In this document: positions 1 through 7,507 of the stretch, piece by piece | Numbering within the stretch: position 1 is the first letter of the stretch | How the letters are laid out: every line of letters begins with the position of its first letter | Assembly: GCA_902493615.1 (NCBI GenBank) | Contig: CABUQK010000054.1 | Location: 1-13,796, forward strand | Origin: an uncultured Collinsella sp. | GTDB taxonomy: Bacteria > Actinomycetota > Coriobacteriia > Coriobacteriales > Coriobacteriaceae | Length of the DNA: 13,796 nt | Reading direction: 5' to 3' | Notes under the pieces: model-generated | Seen by the model: only the letters and a program-made list of their open reading frames with translations | What the model was told of the DNA's origin: nothing | Databases searched by the model: none | Translations under genes and position numbers: made by a program

Positions 1-107
1 CCGAGACGGTCCCGGGCTGACAATTTCGACTGTAATGGACGTTCTTAAACGACTATGACCCCTTTGCACTAGTTTCTGTCGAGTCGGTGCTTCTTGCGGG
101 TTGCCCG

Positions 108-113
108 TATAAT
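108..113 (+). promoter_or_regulatory. -10 element of the tgt promoter
   Basis: A perfect consensus TATAAT lies 38 bases before the tgt start codon, so transcription would begin near 120 and leave a leader of about 30 bases. No convincing -35 hexamer is found 16-18 bases upstream, so the assignment rests on the -10 box alone. The rest of 1-150 shows no open reading frame and no other element I can name. Confidence 0.55.
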
Positions 114-150
114 GGTTTGCGTATGAACCGCAACCAAGGAGTTCCAGTTT

Positions 151-1290
<1,140 letters not shown>

Positions 1291-1300
1291 GGGCGACAGA

Positions 1301-1348
1301 CACGCTTGCAGAGCGTGGGCAATGGCAAAGGCTGAGCGGCAACCGCTC
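1301..1348 (+). other. pair of perfect small hairpins downstream of tgt
   Basis: Two perfect 6-bp stems stand in a row just after the tgt stop. The first pairs 1301-1306 (CACGCT) with 1312-1317 around a 5-base loop, and the second pairs 1334-1339 (GAGCGG) with 1343-1348 around a CAA loop. Neither is followed by a T-run, so they are not obvious terminators. They could be the tgt 3' end or part of a longer leader for the LOG gene. Confidence 0.4.
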
Positions 1349-1391
1349 GTCACATTTGCTGACACCGGCTGCGCGACCGCTGACCGATAGC

Positions 1392-1422
1392 TTGCAAGCA
1401 CTTGATGCATCGTGGGTACCAT
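1392..1422 (+). promoter_or_regulatory. tentative promoter for the LOG-family gene
   Basis: TTGCAA at 1392-1397 and TACCAT at 1417-1422 resemble -35 and -10 boxes, but the spacer of 19 bases is long. The -35 box lies inside the perfect palindrome GCTTGCAAGC (1390-1399), and a second palindrome, GATGCATC (1404-1411), lies in the spacer. The GGGTACCAT context resembles the GGGTATACT of the toxin-antitoxin promoter further on. If real, transcription would start near 1430, just before the hairpin at 1440-1476. Confidence 0.3.
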
Positions 1423-1439
1423 ACCGAATAGTTGATGTT

Positions 1440-1489
1440 CGGGCGGGTGTTTGGCGCATGGCGTCGCCCCCGCCCGCTTTTCTTTTTCT
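1440..1489 (+). terminator. Intrinsic terminator-like hairpin abutting the LOG gene RBS
   Basis: CGGGCGGG at 1440-1447 pairs perfectly with CCCGCCCG at 1469-1476 around a 21-base loop, and a pyrimidine/T-rich run (CTTTTCTTTTTCTC) follows at 1477-1490. The AGGAG ribosome binding site of the LOG gene (about 1494-1498) begins a few bases later, leaving no room for a promoter between the hairpin and the gene. Either it is an attenuator in the LOG leader, or it terminates tgt transcripts inefficiently. Confidence 0.6.
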
Positions 1490-1503
1490 CGATAGGAGTA
1501 CCC

Positions 1504-2262
1504 ATGATTAAGAATGAGAACGTCGAGGGCGAGCCTGCCTACGACGAGACGTACCGCCGCGGCCCCGTGGTCATGCGCGGCCCCATGATTCCTAAGGACA
1601 ACACCTACGCCAACCTGCTGGCGCCCGAGGAGTCGACCGACTGGCTGCATGCCGATCCGTGGCGCGTGCTGCGCATCCAGGCCGAGTTTGTCGATGGTTT
1701 TGGCGCGCTGGCCGAGCTCGGACCCGCAGTGACCATCTTCGGCAGCGCCCGCACGCCCAAGACGGACCCGGCCTACAAGGCGGCGCGCACCGTCGGCCGT
1801 AAGATTGCTCAGCGCGGCGTGGCGGTTATCACCGGTGGCGGCCCCGGCATCATGGAAGCGGCCAACAGGGGAGCGGCGAGTGTCAACGGCAAGTCAGTTG
1901 GCCTGGGCATTGAATTGCCGCACGAGCAGGGGCTCAACAAATATGTGAACCTCGGTATGGACTTCCGCTACTTCTTTGTGCGCAAGACCATGTGCGTCAA
2001 ATACAGCTCGGGTGCCATTGTGTTTCCCGGTGGTTTTGGTACGCTCGACGAGATGTTCGAGGTGCTCACGCTGGTGCAAACGCACAAGGTCAAGCGCATG
2101 CCGCTTGTGCTGGTAGGCAGCGAGTACTGGCAGGGCCTATTCGACTGGCTTAACGGTCCGGTGCTGGACGCCGGTATGATCAGCCCGCTCGATCCCGAGC
2201 TCGTGCACATCACCGACGACCTCAACGAGGCCGTCGACATTGCCCTGAGCGGGCTGATGTAG
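1504..2262 (+). CDS. LOG family (TIGR00730-type) nucleotide 5'-monophosphate phosphoribohydrolase
   Basis: LOG-family proteins cleave the base from nucleoside 5'-monophosphates; the best known produce free cytokinins, and the bacterial ones are often annotated as lysine decarboxylase-like. The 252-residue protein has the two family signatures, GGGPGIMEA at 111-119 and PGGFGTLDE at 175-183, with the conserved Arg160 and Glu183 expected at the active site. A charged N-terminal extension of about 70 residues precedes the Rossmann-like core. I chose the ATG at 1504 because AGGAG stands 5-6 bases before it. An in-frame start at 1432 would add 24 residues encoded by the hairpin and T-run and is unlikely. 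The true substrate cannot be told from sequence. The hairpin in front suggests regulated or leaky expression. Confidence 0.9.
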   Translation: MIKNENVEGEPAYDETYRRGPVVMRGPMIPKDNTYANLLAPEESTDWLHADPWRVLRIQAEFVDGFGALAELGPAVTIFGSARTPKTDPAYKAARTVGRKIAQRGVAVITGGGPGIMEAANRGAASVNGKSVGLGIELPHEQGLNKYVNLGMDFRYFFVRKTMCVKYSSGAIVFPGGFGTLDEMFEVLTLVQTHKVKRMPLVLVGSEYWQGLFDWLNGPVLDAGMISPLDPELVHITDDLNEAVDIALSGLM

Positions 2263-2292
2263 ATCAATCGTGCTCACGCGACATGAATACGC

Positions 2293-2328
2293 ATGGCAAT
2301 CTGATGTTATCTAACATCAGATTGCCAT
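2293..2328. repeat. Perfect 17+17 bp palindrome, putative toxin-antitoxin operator
   Basis: Bases 2293-2309 are the exact reverse complement of 2312-2328, with only TC between them. The right arm covers the -35 region of the promoter in front of the antitoxin gene. RelB/DinJ-type antitoxins carry ribbon-helix-helix domains that bind such operators and repress their own operon, so this is the likely operator. It lies 30 bases after the LOG stop, so its transcript could also end the LOG message, although the following ATTTATATT is a weak T-run. Confidence 0.75.
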
Positions 2329-2338
2329 TTATATTGGG

Positions 2339-2344
2339 TATACT
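2339..2344 (+). promoter_or_regulatory. -10 element of the toxin-antitoxin promoter
   Basis: TATACT is a five-of-six match to the -10 consensus and sits 32 bases before the antitoxin ATG. The position expected for a -35 box, about 2316-2321, falls inside the right arm of the palindrome and is a poor match to TTGACA. This suits a promoter that is repressed by a protein bound to the palindrome. Confidence 0.6.
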
Positions 2345-2375
2345 GGTGTAAAAGACGAGGGCGAGGAGGTCGCGT

Positions 2376-2675
2376 ATGTCTACTGCAACGGTTAAGCCTA
2401 CGACGGTTCGCATCGAAGAGGGGCTCAAGGAACAGGCGACTGAGTTCTTGGATTCGGTCGGCCTCAGCCTCAATTCCTATCTCAATCTTGCCGTTCGGCA
2501 GCTGGTAAATCAACGAAAGATTCCTTTTGAGATTGTAGGAAGGGCGGAGGTGCCCAACGAGGCGACGAGGCGTGCCATGGTGATCGCCGAGGCTCATGAG
2601 TTGGGGATTTTGCCGGACGATAGCCCGTCATTCAATAACGCTGATGAGCTTATGTCATTCCTCGATGAGGAATAG
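2376..2675 (+). CDS. RelB/DinJ family antitoxin
   Basis: The 99-residue protein begins with a ribbon-helix-helix segment (TVRIEEGLKEQATEFLDSVG at 10-29, followed by LSLNSYLNLAVRQLV at 30-44), then KIPFEI, which is characteristic of DinJ/RelB antitoxins. The acidic C-terminal half would wrap the toxin. The start is fixed by a strong GAGGAGGT at 2363-2370. The gene lies 2 bases before the toxin gene and is surely cotranscribed with it. The expected role is to neutralise the toxin and repress the operon through the upstream palindrome. Base composition is clearly more AT-rich than in the surrounding genes, which suggests acquisition as a cassette. Confidence 0.9.
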   Translation: MSTATVKPTTVRIEEGLKEQATEFLDSVGLSLNSYLNLAVRQLVNQRKIPFEIVGRAEVPNEATRRAMVIAEAHELGILPDDSPSFNNADELMSFLDEE

Positions 2676-2677
2676 CG

Positions 2678-2986
2678 ATGTTCGAGATTAAAGTCGAGGC
2701 TCAATTTAAGGTGGACTACAAACGAACGATGCGCATGCATCCGCAGCTAAAAAGTGAGTTTAAAGCGGCGGTTGCAGAGCTTGTGGCTCATGGGTCACTT
2801 CCGGCGGAGTATGGCGCCCACGAGCTCTCAAACCCGGGCGGAAACTACAACGGCCACATCGATTTCCACCTATCCGATGGCTTGGTCGATGTGGTCGTTC
2901 TTTATCTTCCCCATAAGACTAACCCAATGATTAGGCTGGTGAGAATGGGCACTCATCAGGAGCTGTTTCAGGGTCCGCTGGGCTGA
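2678..2986 (+). CDS. YafQ-type RelE-superfamily mRNA interferase toxin
   Basis: YafQ toxins cut mRNA in the ribosomal A site. The 102-residue protein fits the YafQ length and keeps its key elements: LPAEYGAHEL at 41-50 with His48 (the YafQ His50 position), DFHL at 62-65 with His64 (YafQ His63), Asp67 close to the YafQ Asp67 position, and the C-terminal GTHQELF at 91-97 with His93 and Phe97 (YafQ His87 and Phe91). A short insertion follows the second histidine. All catalytic positions I can align are present, so the toxin looks active. It begins 2 bases after the antitoxin stop and shares its AT-rich composition. It is followed by stem-loop element A. Confidence 0.88.
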   Translation: MFEIKVEAQFKVDYKRTMRMHPQLKSEFKAAVAELVAHGSLPAEYGAHELSNPGGNYNGHIDFHLSDGLVDVVVLYLPHKTNPMIRLVRMGTHQELFQGPLG

Positions 2987-2999
2987 TCGCCGATTTCCA

Positions 3000-3066
3000 A
3001 GTTGTGGTGGAATAGGGATTGATTTGCGGCCGATAAGCCAAAAACAGTCCCTATTTCACCGCAACT
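3000..3066 (+). repeat. Long imperfect stem-loop repeat, copy A
   Basis: Bases 3000-3021 pair with 3045-3066 over 22 positions; the only exceptions to Watson-Crick pairing are three G.U wobbles when the + strand is read as RNA. The 23-base loop contains a small GGC/GCC helix. The outer sequences GGTGGAATAG on the left and CTATTTCACCGCAACT on the right recur in copy B at 6272-6340. The element sits between the convergent toxin and degV genes. No T-run follows it, so it is a weak terminator at best. It could be a REP-like or MITE-like palindromic element. Confidence 0.75.
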
Positions 3067-3079
3067 GATGTGGGCGTCC

Positions 3080-3940
3080 CTAGTGAGTTGGCTGGTAGCG
3101 GGGGCAGTAGCTGATGGCGATGGCATCGACGCCTACGTGGGTGGCGATGGTGCAGCCGATGGGGCCGGTGCCGGCGTCTACGTAGTCCTGGCCCGCGAGC
3201 GCCTCGTTGACAAGTTCCTGCTCCTCGGCGGCGCCGGTCGTGAGCACGCGCACGCTTGAGCCCGGGTGCTCGTCCAAAAACGCGAGGCAATCTGCCATGG
3301 TGTTGGCGACGATGCGCTTGGCGCCGCGGCCCTTTTTGATTGCCTTGATCTCGCCCGATTTCCACTCCGGCGAAACGGCCAGGCGAATGTTGAGCATCTG
3401 CGTGAGCTGGCCGGCGAGCTTGGGCGCGCGGCCGTTCTTGACCAGGTTCTCGAGCGTGCGCGGAATCAGTAGCAGATGGGCGTCGGGCAGCGTCGCGCGG
3501 ATCCGCGCCTCGGTCTCGTCTAGGCTGCGGCCGTCCTCGCGCATGGCGAGCGCGTACTCCACCAGCAGGCCCTCGGCGCCCGAGCCGGTGCGCGAGTCGA
3601 TGCAGCGCACGTCGAGCTCGTGGGTCTCGGCGACCAGGCATGCGTTGGAATAGCAGGCGGACCATTCGCTGCACAGCGAGATAAAGATCGCGCTATCGTG
3701 GCCGTCAGCACGCACGCGGTCAAAGAGTGCCTTGAACTCGCCGGCGCTCGGCTGCGAGGTGTGCGGCAGTTGCTCGGAGCCGGCCATGCGCGCGACGTAT
3801 TCCTCGGCGGTAATCTGCACCTGGTCGAGCAGGTCCTCGCCCTCGATAATCACATGCAGCGGAATCACGTAAATGCCGAGCTCTTGAGCGCGGGCGGGGG
3901 AGATGTCCGACGTGGAGTCGGTTATGATGGCAAAAGACAT
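3080..3940 (-). CDS. DegV family fatty-acid-binding protein
   Basis: DegV proteins (FakB in Firmicutes) hold a fatty acid, usually for phosphorylation by a FakA kinase. This 286-residue protein shows TDSTSDISP at 7-15, HTSQPSAGEF at 60-69, LENLVKNGRAPK at 163-174 and the C-terminal GPIGCTIATHVG at 259-270. The usual SGTY in the central ligand-binding loop reads SACY here (94-97), so the pocket may differ. The ATG at 3940 is chosen because the protein opens directly with the conserved strand before TDSTS and has GAAAGG upstream on this strand; an in-frame start at 3997 would add 19 basic residues with no homology I recognise. This is the only minus-strand gene. It is convergent with the toxin and divergent from the HAD gene. 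No FakA homologue is in the window. Confidence 0.92.
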   Translation of the reverse strand: MSFAIITDSTSDISPARAQELGIYVIPLHVIIEGEDLLDQVQITAEEYVARMAGSEQLPHTSQPSAGEFKALFDRVRADGHDSAIFISLCSEWSACYSNACLVAETHELDVRCIDSRTGSGAEGLLVEYALAMREDGRSLDETEARIRATLPDAHLLLIPRTLENLVKNGRAPKLAGQLTQMLNIRLAVSPEWKSGEIKAIKKGRGAKRIVANTMADCLAFLDEHPGSSVRVLTTGAAEEQELVNEALAGQDYVDAGTGPIGCTIATHVGVDAIAISYCPRYQPTH

Positions 3941-3996
3941 AATTGCACCTTTCGTTGGGGCGCTTGCGCGCCGCCTTCTGAGAGCAAAGTGCGACA

Positions 3997-4002
3997 AGTA
4001 TA
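3997..4002 (-). promoter_or_regulatory. -10 element of the degV promoter
   Basis: Read on the minus strand this is TATACT, five of six matches to the consensus, 57 bases before the degV ATG. No good -35 box is seen at the standard distance. The intergenic region is shared with the divergent HAD gene and is AT-rich around 4028-4053, where a promoter for that gene probably lies, although I cannot place its boxes. Confidence 0.45.
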
Positions 4003-4096
4003 GTGGAGTTGCTCTACATTGCTAGGTTCAATTGTTGAATAGTTAACAGTTTGAAGTGACGGTGTGGAAATCATCAACTGGGGAAGAGGGATGCCG

Positions 4097-4759
4097 ATGG
4101 CGGCATTGCAGCTATGCGAGCGGCCGGTTGTGCTGTTCGATTTTGACGGCACGGTGGCCGATACGGGCCGGGCGGTGATGACCTCGACGCGCAAGACGTT
4201 GGCCGCGCGCGGGTTTTCGGAGGCGCAGATGGGTGACCTGCGCCGCATGATCGGGCCGCCCCTGTGGAAGAGCTTTCACGACTTTTATGGCTTCTCCCGC
4301 GAGGAGTCGCTTGTGGTGGCCGACGAGTACCGCGCCTTTTTTGACGAGCTGGGACCGGAGGAGTATCCCGTGTTTGACGGGATCCCCGAGCTGCTGGATG
4401 GGTTGGTCGCCCAGGGCAAGCGCTTGGCCGTGGCGACGTCGCGCATGGAGGCAAAGTGCGTTGACATGGTGGGAGAGCTGGGACTTTCTCAGTTTGAGGC
4501 GGTGGTTGGCATGAATCCGCCGCAGGGGCGCGAGACCAAGGCCGATTCGGTCCGCGACGCGTTGGCGGCCTTGGGTGCGGCCGCGGGCGATGCCGTGATG
4601 ATCGGCGATCGCTTTAACGACGTCGAGGGCGCGCACGCGATGAGCGTGCCGTGCATTGGTATCTATTCGGGCGCGGCGGCGCCGGGCGAGCACGAGGCGG
4701 CGGGTGCCGATGCAGTGGTGCACTTGGTGGCCGAGCTTGCTAAACTTTTCGCTATATAA
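4097..4759 (+). CDS. HAD-superfamily hydrolase, phosphoglycolate phosphatase-like
   Basis: The 220-residue protein carries the full HAD catalytic set: DFDGT at 15-19 with nucleophile Asp15 and acid/base Asp17, VATSR at 112-116, Lys148, and GDRFND at 170-175. An alpha-helical cap between motifs I and II (about 25-95) places it in subfamily IA with Gph-like and pyrophosphatase-like enzymes. The substrate is probably a small phosphorylated metabolite but cannot be named. GAAGAGGG at 4083-4090, six bases upstream, supports the ATG at 4097. A GTG at 4064 and an ATG at 4091 are in-frame alternatives with poorer ribosome-binding context. It precedes the M20 peptidase gene by 54 bases and may be cotranscribed with it. 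Confidence 0.85.
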   Translation: MAALQLCERPVVLFDFDGTVADTGRAVMTSTRKTLAARGFSEAQMGDLRRMIGPPLWKSFHDFYGFSREESLVVADEYRAFFDELGPEEYPVFDGIPELLDGLVAQGKRLAVATSRMEAKCVDMVGELGLSQFEAVVGMNPPQGRETKADSVRDALAALGAAAGDAVMIGDRFNDVEGAHAMSVPCIGIYSGAAAPGEHEAAGADAVVHLVAELAKLFAI

Positions 4760-4813
4760 GTATTTGATGTGAGGGGCGGGCACGCTCGCCGCTCATTGGT
4801 AAGGAGGTCGTCC

Positions 4814-6250
4814 ATGAATCAGGTGGAGCAGAGCGTTGCCGAGTATGTCGACGAGGTCTGGGAGGATGTCGTCGCCGATATCGAGCAGCTGGTGAGCTAT
4901 CCGTCCGTGGCCGTTGCTGCCGATGCGGAGCCCGGCGCGCCGTTTGGCCGCCCGGTCCGTGACGCGCTCGATTGCGCGCTCGGCATCGCGCAGAAGCTCG
5001 GCTATCAAACGAGCGACGACGATGGGTATGTGGGAATCGCCGATATCCCGGGTCGCGGCGACAAGCAGCTCGCGACCATCTGCCACGTGGACGTGGTGCC
5101 CGCCGGCCCCGGCTGGAACACCGACCCGTTTGCGATGGAGCGTCGCGAGGGCTGGCTGCTCGGCCGTGGCGTGATTGATGACAAGGGTCCGGCGGTGTTG
5201 TCGCTCTACGCCGGTGCCTACCTGCTCAAGCACGGCATTGTGCCGCGCTATACCTTCCGCGCGCTGCTGGGCTGCGATGAGGAAGTGGGCATGTCCGACG
5301 TTCACCATTATCTGGAGAACCACGCAGACCCTGACTTTCTGTTTACGCCCGATGCCGAGTTCCCGGTCTGCAATGCCGAGAAGGGCCAGTTTGGGGCGAC
5401 GTTTGTGAGCCCCAAGATCGACGGCGGCCGCATCGTATCGTGGAGCGGCGCCGAGGCGAGCAACGCCATTCCGTCGCAGTCTATCTGCGAGCTTGCGATT
5501 GCCGCCGATGAACTGCCGGCGCCCATTGAGAACGCCGACCGCCTGGAGATCACGGCGCTCGAGAACGGCCATGCCCAGATTTTCGCGCACGGTATCGGTG
5601 GCCATGCTTCGATGCCCGAGGGGACGATCAACGCCGTCGGCCTGATCGTGACGTACCTGCGCGAGGCCGAGGACGCGTTTGGTGCCCGTGACGAGCGCCT
5701 GCTGACGCCTGCCGAGCACGAGTTCGTCAAGTTCCTGGCCTTTGTACATGCAGACGCCTATGGCCGCGGCCTGGGTATCGATGCGACGAGCTCGGCGTTT
5801 GGCCCGCTTACCTGCAACGCTGGCGTCATCCGCGTGGCGGATGGCCATATTGAGCAGGTCATCGACGTGCGCTTCCCCGACAGCACGAGCGCCGATACCA
5901 TCCGCGAGCAGCTCGAGCCGCTTGTGGGGCGCTTTGACGTGACGTGTCGCGTGGGTCATGCAAAGGTGCCGTTCTCGGTCTCTGCCGATGATCCGGCCGT
6001 GAAGGCGCTTATTGATACCTATAACGAGTTTACGGGCAAGCATGCTGAGCCCTTTGCCATGGGCGGCGGCACGTACGCGCGCAACTTTGCCCGCGCCGTC
6101 TCGTTTGGCCCCGAGGAGACCGGCCTGGAGCTGCCCGCGTGGGGCGGCCAGATGCACGGCCCCAACGAGTGCGCCAACGAGGAACAGCTCAAGCAGGCGC
6201 TCAAGATCTATATTGTTGCGATCCTCCGTTTGAATGAATTAGAGCTTTAA
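4814..6250 (+). CDS. M20 family metallopeptidase, PepV/Sapep-like dipeptidase
   Basis: This is a cytoplasmic di-zinc peptidase expected to hydrolyse dipeptides. The 478 residues match the PepV/Sapep length, and the order of motifs is typical: CHVDVV at 90-95 (His91, catalytic Asp93), IDDKGP at 121-126 (bridging Asp122), CDEEVG at 154-159 (general base Glu156, zinc ligand Glu157), TPDAEFP at 178-184 (Asp180) and MHGPNE near the end (His448). The segment around 190-370 is the lid/dimerisation domain. A near-perfect AAGGAGGT at 4801-4808 fixes the ATG at 4814, and there is no signal peptide. The gap to the preceding HAD gene is 54 bases with no terminator. Stem-loop copy B follows as the probable 3' end of the message. 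Confidence 0.92.
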   Translation: MNQVEQSVAEYVDEVWEDVVADIEQLVSYPSVAVAADAEPGAPFGRPVRDALDCALGIAQKLGYQTSDDDGYVGIADIPGRGDKQLATICHVDVVPAGPGWNTDPFAMERREGWLLGRGVIDDKGPAVLSLYAGAYLLKHGIVPRYTFRALLGCDEEVGMSDVHHYLENHADPDFLFTPDAEFPVCNAEKGQFGATFVSPKIDGGRIVSWSGAEASNAIPSQSICELAIAADELPAPIENADRLEITALENGHAQIFAHGIGGHASMPEGTINAVGLIVTYLREAEDAFGARDERLLTPAEHEFVKFLAFVHADAYGRGLGIDATSSAFGPLTCNAGVIRVADGHIEQVIDVRFPDSTSADTIREQLEPLVGRFDVTCRVGHAKVPFSVSADDPAVKALIDTYNEFTGKHAEPFAMGGGTYARNFARAVSFGPEETGLELPAWGGQMHGPNECANEEQLKQALKIYIVAILRLNELEL

Positions 6251-6271
6251 GGTCTCGCGGTTTCCCAATCT

Positions 6272-6347
6272 AAGCTGCGGTGGAATAGTTCCTAGAATGG
6301 GCCATTTGATGGCCAAGCAGGAACTATTTCACCGCAACTTTGTTTTT
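6272..6347 (+). repeat. Long imperfect stem-loop repeat, copy B, with terminator-like T-run
   Basis: Bases 6272-6293 pair with 6319-6340 over 22 positions, with one mismatch and one G.U wobble on the + strand. The centre holds its own perfect hairpin, GGCCAT (6300-6305) with ATGGCC (6309-6314). The outer arms match copy A at 3000-3066, while the central sequence is different. The right arm runs straight into CTTTGTTTTTA (6338-6348), so this copy probably also ends the M20 peptidase transcript. Upstream sequence (TCGCGGTTTCCCAA, 6255-6268) also resembles the bases before copy A. Confidence 0.75.
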
Positions 6348-6544
6348 ATTGGTGTAAAAGGCGGGTCATGCTTGGTGGCGGGTTTGTTATTCGTTTGTAA
6401 AGGCCGTGCTGCGCTTGCGGTAAGGGTCTATCAAATGCCCGTAAGAAACCGTAGTTGGCGCGGACGCTGCCCGGTCGGGGCCGTATCTTTCCAAACAGCA
6501 AAGCGGGTGGGGTGCCCGCGAGTCGCATGTATGAAAGGAAGATC
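6348..6544 (+). promoter_or_regulatory. Upstream region of the pst operon
   Basis: This gene-free stretch must hold the phosphate-operon promoter. GTAA-type motifs recur at 6397, 6420 and 6441, spaced 23 and 21 bases, roughly two helical turns. TATCTT at 6484-6489 is a weak -10 candidate without a good -35 box. A small hairpin, GCGGGT (6503-6508) with GCCCGC (6514-6519), lies in the leader close to the pstS ribosome binding site. I cannot identify a Pho box with confidence. Confidence 0.35.
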
Positions 6545-7483
6545 ATGCTCGATCAGGCTTATTCTCGTCGTCAGTTCCTCGGCCTCGCTGGTGGTTTTGC
6601 CAGCATCGTCGGTCTCGGTCTCGTTGGTTGCGGCGGCTCCGGCGCATCCGATGCCGCCGACAAGGGTAGCGCCGCTGCTGCCGAGTCCGTCTCCGGCGAG
6701 GTGACCTACGACGGTGCCTCTTCGTTCCAGGCTCTCGTCGAGGCCGCTGCCGAGAAGTTCATGGACGCCAACCCCGATGTCTCCGTCTCCGGCTCGGGTA
6801 ACGGTTCGGGCAAGGGCCTGACCGCTGTCGCCGCCGGCACCGTCACCATCGGTAACTCCGACGTCTTCGCCGAGACCAAGCTCGAGGCCGACCAGGTCAA
6901 GAACCTCGTCGACCACGAGGTCGCCGTCGTGGGCATGGGCCCCGTCGTTTCCAAGAACGTGACGGTCGACGATCTGTCCCTCGAGCAGCTCAAGGGCATC
7001 TTCTCTGGCCAGATCACCAACTGGAAGGAGGTCGGCGGCGACGACGCTACTATCGTCGTTCTCAACCGCAAGGCCGGCTCCGGTACCCGCGCCACCTTCG
7101 AGGCTGCCGTCTTTGGCGACGAGGCTGTCGACTTTAAGGGCGACGCCGAGCTCGACAAGTCCGGCGATGTTCAGACTCAGATGGGCAGCCCCGACAATGC
7201 CATCTCCTACCTCGACTTCTCGCACTTCGATGACTCCAAGTTCAACGCCATCAAGGTCGAGGGCGTGGAGCCCAAGAGCGCAAACGTCACCGACGACTCC
7301 TTCAAGATCTGGGCTACCGAGCACATGTACTGCTCCAAGGACGCCGACGAGGCCACCAAGGCCTTCCTAGAGTTCATGCTTTCCGACGACGTCCAGGGCA
7401 AGCTCGTCGAGGAGCAGGGCTTCATCCCCGTCTCTGCCATGAAGGTCGTCAAGGACGCCAGCGGCAAGGTCTCTGCTAAATAA
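6545..7483 (+). CDS. pstS: Phosphate ABC transporter substrate-binding lipoprotein PstS
   Basis: PstS binds inorganic phosphate outside the membrane and delivers it to the PstCA channel. The 312-residue protein starts with a twin-arginine signal (SRRQFLGLAGG at 7-17) that ends in the lipobox LVGC, so after Tat export it should be lipid-anchored at Cys29. The mature domain has the family phosphate-binding loops GASSF (57-61), SGSGNGSGKG (82-91), GNSD (103-106) and RKAGSGTR (175-182). The ATG at 6545 is preceded by GAAAGGAAG and yields the signal peptide at the very N-terminus; an in-frame start at 6455 would bury it. Codons are almost all C- or G-ending, more biased than in neighbouring genes, which suggests high expression. 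It heads pstSCAB, 24 bases before pstC. Confidence 0.95.
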   Translation: MLDQAYSRRQFLGLAGGFASIVGLGLVGCGGSGASDAADKGSAAAAESVSGEVTYDGASSFQALVEAAAEKFMDANPDVSVSGSGNGSGKGLTAVAAGTVTIGNSDVFAETKLEADQVKNLVDHEVAVVGMGPVVSKNVTVDDLSLEQLKGIFSGQITNWKEVGGDDATIVVLNRKAGSGTRATFEAAVFGDEAVDFKGDAELDKSGDVQTQMGSPDNAISYLDFSHFDDSKFNAIKVEGVEPKSANVTDDSFKIWATEHMYCSKDADEATKAFLEFMLSDDVQGKLVEEQGFIPVSAMKVVKDASGKVSAK

Positions 7484-7507
7484 GTAATCGCCCCGGAAAG
7501 GTTTGCA

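Noticed and set aside
1334..1348. GCGGCAACCGC looks like the GCAACC segment of SAM riboswitches.
   Set aside because: It is simply the loop side of a 6-bp hairpin, and the surrounding S-box helices and kink-turn are not found.
1411..1425. GTGGGTACCATACC resembles the T-box antiterminator core (GGGTGG-ACCGCG).
   Set aside because: The order of bases does not match the conserved T-box and no stem I or specifier loop is present upstream; LOG is also not an aminoacylation or amino-acid gene.
4753..4760. TATATAAG as a -10 box for the M20 peptidase gene.
   Set aside because: No -35 box lies at a workable distance, and the gene can be transcribed from the HAD promoter 54 bases upstream of its start.
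4793..6157. 454-codon minus-strand open frame opposite the M20 peptidase.
   Set aside because: Its product has no motif, while the + strand frame has all the zinc ligands and a strong ribosome binding site.
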